A stretch of DNA of 64,000 bases from Dehalococcoidia bacterium UBA1328. Lineage in GTDB: Bacteria; Chloroflexota; Dehalococcoidia; Lucifugimonadales; Lucifugimonadaceae. The translations under genes were made by a program, and so were the position numbers. Shown in pieces: positions 36,890 through 45,730 of this stretch. Positions within the stretch are counted from its first letter, which is position 1. Each line of letters begins with the position of its first letter. The notes under the pieces are model-generated. The model was not told the DNA's origin, did no database searches, and saw nothing but the letters and a program-made list of their open reading frames with translations. The DNA lies in assembly GCA_002306815.1 (NCBI GenBank), contig DBTA01000036.1, positions 1 to 64,000 on the forward strand. Direction: 5' to 3'.

Positions 36890-37900
36890 ATGTCCGACAA
36901 ACTTCGAATGGCCCAGTATGGCACCAAGCACGGTCATGCTCAGGGAGTATTGCGGGTGATGCTCGATCATCCGGAAGTGGATGTAGTCGGAATTTACGAG
37001 CCAGATACGGCACGACGAAAGCAGGTCGAAAATCTCGAAACCTGGAACGAAGTCAAATTCGTCGATAGCCCGTCCGAGTTCCTTGACGACTCCTCCGTGG
37101 TTTGCGTGTCTTCAGAGGGAACTAACAAAGAAAGCCTAGGATTCACCGAGGAGATCGTGAACGCAGGAAAGCACGTCTTCTACGACAAGCCGGCAGGAGA
37201 CGATTACCAACGATTCGAAAGAATCGTGGAAAAAGCCCGCAACCAGAACACTATGATCCAGATGGGCTACATGTTCCGTAAACACGACGGATTCGAGCGT
37301 ATTGCGGAGTGGGTGCTATCTGGATTCCTTGGTCAAGTTTTTCAGGTTAGAGCACACATGTCGACCAATGTGCCTGAGAAAAATCCCGAAGGTACACAAA
37401 CTGGTAGAGAGGGTTACGCTCACTTCAAAGGCGGAATCATGTACGACCTTGGAGGACACATGCTTGACCAGATCGTTTGGTTGCTGGGTCGACCTAACCG
37501 CGTAACCCACTTCTTCCAGAACGCTGCCTCTGAAACCCGCGGCGTTATGGACAACACACTCGGCGTGCTCGAATACGGAAACGCCATTGCAACTGTGGAT
37601 ATTGCCGCGATGGAAGCCCGTCCGATGGCTCGACGCTTCGAGGTTTACGGGACCAAGGGAACCGCAATCATGGAGCCGTTCGAACCTGCCGACACGATCC
37701 AACTAACTCTCGAAGAAGCGCAGGCTGGTTACGAAAAAGGCATCAACATTGTGAACATTGAGGATCGCCCCAGGTACGTCGATACATTCGCAGAGCTCGT
37801 TCGCAACATAAAAGGCGAATCACAACCACTTCGGTCGTGGGATCACGAATTACTCGTACAGGAAACCCTCATGAGGGTCACTGGCGGTCTCACGGGCTAA
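36890..37900 (+). CDS. Gfo/Idh/MocA family oxidoreductase
   Basis: NAD(P)-dependent sugar or inositol dehydrogenase-like protein. After MAQYGTKHGHAQG, which replaces the usual glycine-rich loop, it has DVVGIYEPD, VCVSSEGTNKESLGF, VFYDKPAGDDYQRF (the EKP-type motif with the Lys), FKGGIMYDLGGHMLDQIVWLLG with the conserved DxxxH, and a C-terminal alpha/beta domain. I use the ATG at 36890, which has GGAG upstream; the frame opens at 36863. It lies 117 bases after trpF and may read through from that operon, but it is not a Trp enzyme. The substrate is unknown. Confidence 0.88.
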   Translation: MSDKLRMAQYGTKHGHAQGVLRVMLDHPEVDVVGIYEPDTARRKQVENLETWNEVKFVDSPSEFLDDSSVVCVSSEGTNKESLGFTEEIVNAGKHVFYDKPAGDDYQRFERIVEKARNQNTMIQMGYMFRKHDGFERIAEWVLSGFLGQVFQVRAHMSTNVPEKNPEGTQTGREGYAHFKGGIMYDLGGHMLDQIVWLLGRPNRVTHFFQNAASETRGVMDNTLGVLEYGNAIATVDIAAMEARPMARRFEVYGTKGTAIMEPFEPADTIQLTLEEAQAGYEKGINIVNIEDRPRYVDTFAELVRNIKGESQPLRSWDHELLVQETLMRVTGGLTG

Positions 37901-37908
37901 TAAACGAA

Positions 37909-37929
37909 TTCTCTCCTATGAGGAGAGAG
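37909..37929 (+). terminator. Hairpin between convergent genes
   Basis: CTCTCCT (37911-37917) pairs with AGGAGAG (37921-37927) around ATG, with flanking T-A extension. It lies just after the oxidoreductase stop and before the convergent pentapeptide gene ends. There is no T-run, so termination is only suggested. Confidence 0.4.
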
Positions 37930-37945
37930 CGGATCAAATCAGTCC

Positions 37946-38368
37946 CTATCCGTGCGCCCTCACATCAACGCCTTCAGGCCAGGCGACTTTGAAAATCTGT
38001 GCAGTTCGAAAATTTGCACCCTCAATATTCGCCTCACGAAGAACGCAGCGATACATATTAGCGCTACTGAAATCAGCGTTCGAAACATCAGATCCAGTGC
38101 AATTCGTTCGGTAAAGCGTCGTTTTTTTCATCGAAGCACCCGAAAGATTTGCACGCCGCAAGCTAGCTTCGGAGAACACTGCCTCATCTAAGTTCGCACC
38201 TGATAGATCAGCGCGTTCGAGGTTGGCACGAGAAAAATCTCGACCTCGCAAATCGCGTCCGCTTAGGTCCGCTCCACTCAAATCCAGTTGCTCGGGCGAA
38301 TTAGCGCGATGCCACGCGGTCATATCTTCCGCAGAGCCATCCAACACCTTCAAATGTTTCTGATTCAT
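37946..38368 (-). CDS. Pentapeptide-repeat protein
   Basis: From the ATG at 38368 this is a protein of about 140 residues. After about 20 N-terminal residues it consists largely of A(D/N)LxX pentapeptide repeats (LDLSGADLSGRDLRGRDF, ANLERADLSGANLDEAVF, ANIEGANF), which fold as a right-handed quadrilateral beta helix. Proteins of this type can mimic DNA or act as scaffolds; no function can be assigned. The frame extends to 38596 with a Lys/Arg-rich stretch (LQRYKLAEMCFKGVSISEIL), but that would leave only 51 bases before the divergent glnA, so I prefer the shorter form. Confidence 0.82.
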   Translation of the reverse strand: MNQKHLKVLDGSAEDMTAWHRANSPEQLDLSGADLSGRDLRGRDFSRANLERADLSGANLDEAVFSEASLRRANLSGASMKKTTLYRTNCTGSDVSNADFSSANMYRCVLREANIEGANFRTAQIFKVAWPEGVDVRAHG

Positions 38369-38647
38369 GTTCGAATTATGCGATTCCGTGCCCTGTAAGT
38401 CGAACTTTCTCTTGAGAATTTCGTCAGATTTGTACCGTGTTTCAAGAATTTCAGAAATTGAAACACCTTTGAAACACATTTCGGCTAATTTATATCTCTG
38501 TAATTTGGTTGGCACGTGTTGCCAGCTATGAGACAACGCAGCTTGCAAGTAAAATTCCCGCTGCGGAAACAGGACTTGCTGGCCGGATCGACACAATTTT
38601 GTGATTCATAATGCGAGTTTCAGGAAAGAAGCACGAGGAAAATCAAG

Positions 38648-39673
38648 ATGGTGTATATAGCCGAATATATTTGGATTGACGGCACCGAGCCGACCACCAA
38701 ACTCCGGTCAAAAGCTCAGGTGATCGAAGATGGTAAAGAGCCTGGAATCTGGGGCTTTGACGGTTCATCGACCAACCAGGCGGCCGGCGACCAGTCTGAC
38801 GTTGTTCTCAACCCTGTTCTTGTCACTCCAGACCCACTTCGCAAGGGCGACAACAAGCTCGTTCTCTGTGAGACTCTTCTCACGGACATGACCCCTCATC
38901 CGACCAACACTAGAGCAAAGTGCGCGGCTACAGCTGAAAAGTACGGCGACCTTGACACATGGTTCGGTCTTGAGCAGGAATACACCTTCTTCGAAGGCAT
39001 TGCTCCTCTCGGATGGCCAGACAACGGCTTCCCTGCACCTCAGGGTGGTTACTACTGTGGTGTTGGAGCTGACGAAATCTTCGGTCGACAAGTTGTAAAC
39101 GCTCACCTCGAAGCACTTATTTACGCAGGCATCCATGTTTCAGGTATCAACGCTGAAGTTATGCCTGGTCAGTGGGAATTCCAGATCGGCCCGGTATCTG
39201 CTCCGGCAGTTGCTGACGAACTCTGGATAGCACGCTGGTTGCTCTACCGAATTGCCGAGGACTTCAAGGGTCCGAAGGGCATGCCAATTTCAGCCACTCT
39301 GGCTCCAAAGCCTGTTGCAGGTGACTGGAACGGTGCTGGTTGCCACACCAACTTCTCAACTACAGAAATGCGTGAGTCATACGACGCATGTGTCGCTGCG
39401 GCTGAGGCTCTCGGCGCTGATGGCAAGCCGGAACTTCACATCAGCAACTACGGTGCAGGTGTTGAAGACCGACTAACCGGTGCTCACGAGACGCAGCGAT
39501 ACGACCAGTTCTCATACGGCGTGTCCGACCGTGGTGCTTCGATCCGAATCCCATGGCAGGTCGAAAAGGCTGGCAAAGGTTATATCGAAGACCGCCGGCC
39601 AAACGCAAACTGTGACCCTTACGTCACAACCCAGATGATCATGGACACTGTCTGCTCAGCAGCAAAGTCGTAA
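38648..39673 (+). CDS. glnII: Glutamine synthetase type II (GSII, eukaryotic-like)
   Basis: ATP-dependent synthesis of glutamine from glutamate and ammonia. At 341 residues it is much shorter than the common bacterial GSI (about 470), and motifs are of the GSII type: GIWGFDGSSTNQAAGDQSDV, FGLEQEYTFF, GWPDNGFPAPQGGYYCGVGA, INAEVMPGQWEFQIGPVSA, NGAGCHTNFSTTEMR and IRIPWQVEKAGKGYIEDRRP. There is no adenylylation-site loop of GSI. The ATG follows AGGAAAATCAAG. A terminator follows the gene. It is divergent from the pentapeptide-repeat gene, with about 280 bases between. Confidence 0.95.
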   Translation: MVYIAEYIWIDGTEPTTKLRSKAQVIEDGKEPGIWGFDGSSTNQAAGDQSDVVLNPVLVTPDPLRKGDNKLVLCETLLTDMTPHPTNTRAKCAATAEKYGDLDTWFGLEQEYTFFEGIAPLGWPDNGFPAPQGGYYCGVGADEIFGRQVVNAHLEALIYAGIHVSGINAEVMPGQWEFQIGPVSAPAVADELWIARWLLYRIAEDFKGPKGMPISATLAPKPVAGDWNGAGCHTNFSTTEMRESYDACVAAAEALGADGKPELHISNYGAGVEDRLTGAHETQRYDQFSYGVSDRGASIRIPWQVEKAGKGYIEDRRPNANCDPYVTTQMIMDTVCSAAKS

Positions 39674-39701
39674 TCGGAATCTCTCAAAAGCTAATCGTAA
39701 C

Positions 39702-39730
39702 AAGGGGATGGCAAATGCCATCCCCTTTCT
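39702..39730 (+). terminator. Terminator after glnII
   Basis: Perfect 11-base-pair stem AAGGGGATGGC / GCCATCCCCTT (39702-39712 and 39717-39727) with loop AAAT, then TCTCGTT. The stem is strong; the T-run is short. Confidence 0.75.
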
Positions 39731-39840
39731 CGTTGGAATACAAATCACTCAAACCAACTTAAATCTCCAATTACAACCGGGGTCAGATAGCCTTATATAT
39801 GCCATCTAAATAACCATTTCAAATCCCGGTACTCCAGACC

Positions 39841-41112
39841 ATTACTAAACTCAGGTCAATCAACTACGGTTGGATAGTCGTACTCGGCACAGCGCTAATG
39901 CTGTTCGGTGGCGCCGGTTCACGCTTCTCGTTCGGCGTTTTTCTGAAACCTGTTACCGAAGAGTTCGACTGGAGCAGAGGCTCGCTCGCAGGGGCGCTTG
40001 CCCTCGCGGGACTCGCAACAGGTGGACTGCGACCTTTGGCTGGACTGCTCGCTGACCGTTACGACCCGAAAATGGTCGCTGCGTCTGGCGTGTTAATTGG
40101 TGGCCTCGCGCTGCTCGTGATGTCCCGAGTCGAAACACTCTGGCATGTCTACGTCACATTCGTAATCATGGGGATCGGCTTTACGCTTGCGTCACCTAGT
40201 GCCGTCGCAAAGATCGTAAGTGCATGGTTCACCCGTAGACGAGCTCTTGCAATGTCAGTAGCCGGTACTGGCTCAGCGGCCGGCGAGACCGCCCTGGTGC
40301 CGATTGCGGCGATTTCTGTCGCTTACATAGGATGGCGCGAGGGCTACATGATCCTCGGCGCAATCCTTCTTGTCCTCATTCTCCCGCTGGTGCTGTTTCT
40401 ACTCCGCAGCAGACCCAAACCCGGACAACACGCCGACGGATACGTCGAAGGTAGAGAGCTTGACGAGACCGACCTCAGCAGTTGGTCTGCAAATCCCAAC
40501 ATTGGACTTTCACTGGGTAAAGCGTGCCGTACAGGACTCTTCTGGCGACTTACCTTCGGGTTCTTCATATGAGGCTACACAATGGGCTTCGTGAATGCCC
40601 ACTTCGTCGCCTACGCGACAGATCTAGGTGCAACTACTGTACAGGGTGCGCTTGCCCTCGCGACGGTTGGTATTGCGGGACTGACCGGGGGACTCGGATT
40701 CGGCTACTTAGCTGATCGTTTTGGTCGACGCCCGCTACTCTCGATCGCGTATGGAATGCGAGCCCTTGGCTACGCCGTGATACTCATGGCAACAACCCTA
40801 CCGCTCGCTATAGCTGGAATCGTAATCATCGGTAGCTCTTGGACTTCTGTGATATCGCTCACCGGGACAGTCACATCTGACGAGTTTGGTCTTCGGAGGT
40901 TAGGAACGATTTACGGCACTATGTTCATGGTCATGCCGTTCGGTGCATCAAGTGCAGTATGGCTGGCGGGTCAACTTTACGACATGCACGGTAATTACAA
41001 TCTTGCAATGTGGATCAGCCTCGTAATGGGAGTGATTGCTGCTTTGGCAATTGCGCTACCAAGCACCGGCATTTCAAAACGCATATGGCCCGAAACAGCC
41101 CCCGCCAAATAA
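39841..41112 (+). pseudogene. MFS transporter interrupted by an in-frame TGA and lacking a standard start
   Basis: Twelve-helix major facilitator transporter of the monocarboxylate-porter-like type. The frame begins ITKLRSINYGWIVVLGTALM, matching family N-termini, but between the upstream stop at 39811 and the first ATG (39898, inside helix 1) there is no ATG, GTG or TTG; only ATT at 39841 or ATC at 39823. Helices 1-6 with LAGLATGGLRPLAGLLADRY are intact. TGA at 40570-40572 then interrupts FFI-GYTMGFVNAHF, where relatives have Cys (FFxCGF). The second half from 40582 is intact. Two lesions suggest a pseudogene, though the second half has an ATG. Confidence 0.78.
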
Positions 41113-41128
41113 CAAAACAGCGGAATAT

Positions 41129-41152
41129 CATCCTGAATTCATTTTCAGGATC
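41129..41152. repeat. Palindromic intergenic repeat, copy 2
   Basis: ATCCTGAA (41130-41137) and TTCAGGAT (41144-41151) form the same inverted repeat as the copy at 23261-23284, here between the MFS remnant and the convergent methyltransferase gene. In this position it could act as a bidirectional terminator-like stem. Confidence 0.7.
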
Positions 41153-41189
41153 TCCAACACACTCACGCGTCCCAAACCCAACGCGCCGA

Positions 41190-41678
41190 TTAGATCCAGC
41201 GACCGGTGTTTCGCTCGTACTTGGTGTACGCTTCGCCGAACTTGCGAGCCAGGTACGCCTCTTCCCGCCTAATAACCAATGCAGTTAACGCAGCCACACC
41301 GAAGAAAACGGAGATCAACATTGCCATTGCGTTAAACGCGATAGCGATCCCGGCGGCGATCAGCAGGAATCCAGAATAAATGGGATTCCGTGTACGCTTG
41401 AACGGACCTGTCATGACAAGCGTTTCCGTCGGTTCACCTGGCTCCGGATGCTCGCCATGCGCTATCATGGTTCGCCACGCCCAGGCGATAAGCAGTATTC
41501 CTGCCAGAACTAGCACTACGCCAATGACAACTCCTGTCATGCCTCCAATGATTTCGCTGCGCCAGATGAATATGTGGATCAGCGCACCTACAAACACTGG
41601 CACCCCGAATATCACCGGTGGAAGTGCGGGTAGGTTAAGTTCAGGCTCATTATGGTTTTGATCACTTCCAGTGGTCAT
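41190..41678 (-). CDS. ICMT-like membrane methyltransferase
   Basis: Small membrane protein (162 residues from the ATG at 41678; GTG at 41681 is the alternative) with four or five helices. The C-terminal half has the isoprenylcysteine carboxyl methyltransferase / phospholipid methyltransferase signature: GPFKRTRNPIYSGFLL and REEAYLARKFGEAYTKYERN. These enzymes methylate lipids or prenylated or other membrane substrates using S-adenosylmethionine; the substrate is unknown. GGAGG precedes the start. Its first bases overlap the end of the FAD oxidoreductase gene upstream, so the two are probably co-transcribed. Confidence 0.88.
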   Translation of the reverse strand: MTTGSDQNHNEPELNLPALPPVIFGVPVFVGALIHIFIWRSEIIGGMTGVVIGVVLVLAGILLIAWAWRTMIAHGEHPEPGEPTETLVMTGPFKRTRNPIYSGFLLIAAGIAIAFNAMAMLISVFFGVAALTALVIRREEAYLARKFGEAYTKYERNTGRWI

Positions 41679-43041
41679 CACCCGCCTCCGTCCCTAGTTT
41701 CTCTAATGGCAAACCTTCCATGGCCGATGCCGAATCGAGGATCACGTTAGCCGCGACTAGTCTGTCCTGTAACTCTCCTATCGAAACATTACGCGAATGG
41801 CCGTCGTGTGCCAGTGAAATTGCCGCTGCAGTTCCCGCTGCTTGTCCCATTCCCATCGCGTTAGCCGTAACTCGACTCGAAGCAAGTGCTTCTGAAGTTG
41901 CAGAATGGCATCGACCAGCAACCCATAGATTCTCGATTCCTTGTGGCAACAAAGTTCTGTATGAAATATCGTACGGCGGGACTATAGGCATGTTGTGGTA
42001 ACCCGATTCGCCTTGGGGATGTTTATCGATTCGCCAGGCACCAAGAACCACGACGTCGTCTTGTCGTTTTGCAGTACGAATATCGTCTCCGATCAATGTG
42101 TAGTCACCAACAATTCGCCTTGATTCCCTCGAACCAGCGGTTGGTCCGCTGGTGAAGAAGTAGGCATCTTTGAACTCAATAAGCGCCTCTTTCCACAGTT
42201 CAAACATTTTCTAGGCATCCCGACGCCCCTGTATTTCGGCATTCGTCCAGTCGTCCGGGTTCGTCGCGTCGCCAGGAGTGCGAATAACGTTGAAATAGAT
42301 GTCTCTGCCAGAGAACGTCGCTGGCCACGGACCGCCGTACAGACCAATTTTGCCTTCTGCACGCGCTTTTTCCAGAACCGCTGCACATTTACGACGAAGC
42401 TCAAAAGTTAGCTCAACAAAACCGATACGGAAATGCAAGCTCATAGGCTGGAGCGACTCTGCTTTTTCGTATGGGCAGCCTGCCCATGCCGCAACATCCG
42501 CGTCGCCAGTAGCATCAATAACAGTCCTGGGTTTGATTGCTACCAGGCCGTCCTTGTTGCTCGCTATTACGGTGTCAACCCGTTCGCCCTTGACAATCAC
42601 ATCCGATACCTGGGTGTGAAACAGGGATCGAACACCCGACTCAGTCAGCACATCATCAGACGCCTTCTTGAATCGCTCAGGATCGGTTCTCGGTATAACT
42701 CGATCCGGATATTTTTCAACCTCGGTGAAATCACCGTTTACGTTGTACGACAAATTGGGAGACTGACCCGACTGGACAACCCCCATACGTTCGAGCATCT
42801 CGAAGACAAGACCACCGACAACCGGCTTACCTGTCCCTTCGTAAACAAAGCCATCAAACGCCGATCCGATGATGTTCGTGAAGAAACCTCCAGCGAACCC
42901 CATCCGGTCAACCGCCATAACCGAGGCACCGTTCCGAGCGGCGGCAACTGCTGCACCAATACCCGCAAGACCCGTGCCACACACCAGGACATCTGGTTTC
43001 GCAACTAAGGGGAGTGATTTAGTGTATTGGACAACAGCCAT
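41662..43041 (-). pseudogene. FAD-dependent oxidoreductase interrupted by an in-frame TAG
   Basis: FAD_oxidored-family protein. The ATG at 43041 opens MAVVQYTKSLPLVAKPDVLV, then the dinucleotide loop GTGLAGIGAAVAAARNG, DRMGFAGGFFTN, and VIDATGDADVAAWAG. After GRRDA the frame hits TAG at 42211-42213 and continues at once KMFELWKEALIEF, then TSGPTAGSRESRRIVGDYTL, GIENLWVAGRCHSAT and MGMGQAAGTAAAISL. Without the stop it would be about 459 codons, the usual length. The stop lies where relatives have Gln or Trp, so one base change explains it. Neither half alone would be active. Confidence 0.82.
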
Positions 43042-43047
43042 TGGTCT

Positions 43048-45618
43048 TTAGCTAGTCAAGCTGTTAATGAACGAATCGCTCTCACGCTCACGAAGCGCGA
43101 CGTTTACCCGCAGCTTCTCAAGTGTTTGCTGCAACGTCAGTTGACCTTGCGGAACCTCGTGATCCTCGAAAAACGCCAGAACGTCATTGGCCTGATCAGG
43201 AGCGCTCAGCGATGTAACACCTGAGAGCATTCGAACGATTGAGTTCGAAGGGAAATCCTTGTTGACCTGCTCCCAGTTGTCCTTGACGAACTGCCACGCC
43301 TTGAAGCCCTGCTCTTTGTTCCGCATACACACAGCCAGAAGATAAGGCGCATCCTGAGTTCGAATCGTTCCGTCAAGTGTCATTGCCAGAGTGCGATCCA
43401 TTTCAGCTTCGCCTGGGAACGCTGAAAGCGCTGACTGGTATCGACGCTCTTCCTGCGGAGTCGACGGATTGTGGTGCTTCTCCATGAACACTTCGTATTG
43501 AGCAGAATCGCCCTTGGCGGCGACAACCCCAGTCACAGCCGCTGCAACGTTAGGCTCAACCGAACCAGCGTCGTTCAAGTACGAATCGTGCAGGTCAACA
43601 GAGTTCTTAACTGCGAGTTCGTCGTCACCAACGTTTGCAAGCAACCGAATAAACAGACCACGCAGTTCGAGATCACGTGGGGTATCGCTGTCGGAAGGCT
43701 CCCAGCCAAGTCGATCCAGACCCGGTTGAGCAAGATCGCGAACCACCGCCTTGTACTGGAGTTGAGCCTCTCCATCAACAAGCTTATCGAGCGAACTCAG
43801 GCAGCCGGAAAGGACAGTCCACACATCAAGATCGATCTCAGCCTGAAAGCTGCGTGCGAAGTCGAGGAAGTCCGACGCAGACGTTCGACCTGCCATTACC
43901 GACGACCATGTGTCATCAACTAAGCCGTATCGTTCGATCGATGAAAGATTCTCGAACATCGTGCTTGAGAGCGATTTAAGCATATCTGATGAGTAGCGCG
44001 CTCTGAAGAATCCGCTCCCACCGGCATTAGCAGTAGCCCAATCGGCAGGTGCATCAAGATTGATCTCTGCTGATTTCTCTTCCAGCAAGTATCGAACTTC
44101 CTCAACACCTGAGGATGTACCTACCTTCAATACAACTGGTACTGACCATATTGTCGAGTCAGCCGAATCACCTCCGGTGTAGAGGAATCGATCCTGAGTG
44201 AGAGAAATTGTTGAGCCGTCATCGGAAATTGACGCACTAACCAGAGGGTACCCTTTCTGGAAAATCCATGAGTCCATGATTCGGCGGGCAGGCTGCTGGG
44301 TTACATGTTCGATTGCGTCCCACAGGTCGTTTGTTTCGGTGTTTCCGTACTTGTGTTTGTTCAGATAATAGGCAATTCCGTCCTTGAACTCTTCTTCGCC
44401 GAGGTACTGCTCGAGCATTCGAAGAACCGAACCACCCTTGTCGTAAGTGAGCAGATCAAACATACCTTCAGCATCGACAGGTGAAAGTACTTCGAACTCG
44501 ATCGGTCGAGTGTTAGCGAGTGAATCAACATCGAACGCCATAGATCGTTCGAGACTGAACTGGTTCCAGCGCCCCCAATCAGGGTTGAAGTTATCGGAGC
44601 ACATAGTTGCCATGAAAGTGGCGAATGCCTCGTTCAACCAGATTCCGTTCCACCACTCCATAGTTACTAAGTCACCGAACCACATATGAGCTATCTCGTG
44701 AGCAATCACATCGGCAACTCTCAGGAGTTCAGGTTCGGTCGAACGTGACTTGTCGACTAGCAAAAGAACCTCTCGATATGTAATACAACCGAGGTTCTCC
44801 ATTGCACCGAAAGCGAAGTCCGGAACCGCGACCATGTCGAGCTTCTGACCCGGGTACGGTATTCCGTAGTAGTCGTTAAAGAAGCGCAGTGCGTATGATC
44901 CGGCTTCGAGCGCATAGTCAGTCAGGTGCCCTTTACCAATTGGGTGAACGATACGTAGCGGAACTCCATCCACATCGACCGGAGCAGTCGCCTCGAACGG
45001 ACCAACAATAAATGCTACGAGATATGTAGACATGACCATGGTGTCTTCAAACACGACCAACTTTCGACCCTCGCCCAGGCTCGTGCTGGAGATCTCTGGA
45101 CCGTTTGACACTGCGAACTGGTGCTCTGGAACAACGAGTGTTACGCCGTACGATGCTTTGAATGCCGGTTCGTCAAAACATGGGAACGCCCGCCGGGCAT
45201 GAGTGCTTTCAAACTGGGTCGTAGCGATCGTGTGCTCGATACCGTCATCGTCAGTAAATACGGATCGATAGAACCCGACGAGCAGGTCATTAAGAATCCC
45301 TGTGAATTCGGCGACAATGGTGTACGGACCTGACGAAAGCTCGGAGTCGAACGTGAATGTCGCACGCTCCATATCTTCATCGTGAGCAATTTCGGAAGCA
45401 GCGGTCTCTCCACCAACGGCGTCTCGCACGACAACCGATGAGATCTGCAAATCGACCGAGTTGATCTGAATATTGTCGGTCGCCTGCCCAATCTCGACTT
45501 CTATTTCTACGTTTCCGGCAAACGTGGCTTCATCGAGATTGGGTTCGAGCGTAATTCGGTAATGAGAGGGGACGACGAACGAGGGTAGACGATGTGGATT
45601 TGTAGAGGCGTCTGGCAC
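43048..45618 (-). CDS. pepN: M1 family aminopeptidase
   Basis: Zinc aminopeptidase of 856 residues. The N-terminal saddle domain is followed by the catalytic domain with the substrate loop FGAMENLG (about 270), zinc site HEIAHMWFGDLVTMEWW (about 308), and the third ligand Glu in WLNEAFATFM. The C-terminal ERAP1-like helical domain runs from about 520 on. It removes N-terminal residues from peptides; no signal peptide is seen, so it is probably cytoplasmic. The start is GTG at 45618 with GGAG before it. It lies just upstream of the interrupted FAD oxidoreductase gene, with seven bases between the two coding regions. Confidence 0.95.
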   Translation of the reverse strand: MPDASTNPHRLPSFVVPSHYRITLEPNLDEATFAGNVEIEVEIGQATDNIQINSVDLQISSVVVRDAVGGETAASEIAHDEDMERATFTFDSELSSGPYTIVAEFTGILNDLLVGFYRSVFTDDDGIEHTIATTQFESTHARRAFPCFDEPAFKASYGVTLVVPEHQFAVSNGPEISSTSLGEGRKLVVFEDTMVMSTYLVAFIVGPFEATAPVDVDGVPLRIVHPIGKGHLTDYALEAGSYALRFFNDYYGIPYPGQKLDMVAVPDFAFGAMENLGCITYREVLLLVDKSRSTEPELLRVADVIAHEIAHMWFGDLVTMEWWNGIWLNEAFATFMATMCSDNFNPDWGRWNQFSLERSMAFDVDSLANTRPIEFEVLSPVDAEGMFDLLTYDKGGSVLRMLEQYLGEEEFKDGIAYYLNKHKYGNTETNDLWDAIEHVTQQPARRIMDSWIFQKGYPLVSASISDDGSTISLTQDRFLYTGGDSADSTIWSVPVVLKVGTSSGVEEVRYLLEEKSAEINLDAPADWATANAGGSGFFRARYSSDMLKSLSSTMFENLSSIERYGLVDDTWSSVMAGRTSASDFLDFARSFQAEIDLDVWTVLSGCLSSLDKLVDGEAQLQYKAVVRDLAQPGLDRLGWEPSDSDTPRDLELRGLFIRLLANVGDDELAVKNSVDLHDSYLNDAGSVEPNVAAAVTGVVAAKGDSAQYEVFMEKHHNPSTPQEERRYQSALSAFPGEAEMDRTLAMTLDGTIRTQDAPYLLAVCMRNKEQGFKAWQFVKDNWEQVNKDFPSNSIVRMLSGVTSLSAPDQANDVLAFFEDHEVPQGQLTLQQTLEKLRVNVALRERESDSFINSLTS

Positions 45619-45730
45619 GATTCACTCCAGTTCAATAAAACGTATCTTAGGAGCGTATAGCGCCAGCCTCGCTATCGCTAGAGGTCGCGAATAATCAAAT
45701 CCAAACTTCGCTGCTCACAAATTTGAAAGC

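Noticed and set aside
38369..38596. N-terminal extension of the pentapeptide-repeat protein
   Set aside because: The extension would leave only 51 bases to the divergent glnII, and the internal ATG at 38368 starts just before the repeats; kept as an alternative only.
40570..40572. TGA in the MFS gene as selenocysteine or as a reassigned Trp codon
   Set aside because: TGA ends several intact genes here, no SECIS-like element was evident, and the gene also lacks a normal start; decay is simpler.
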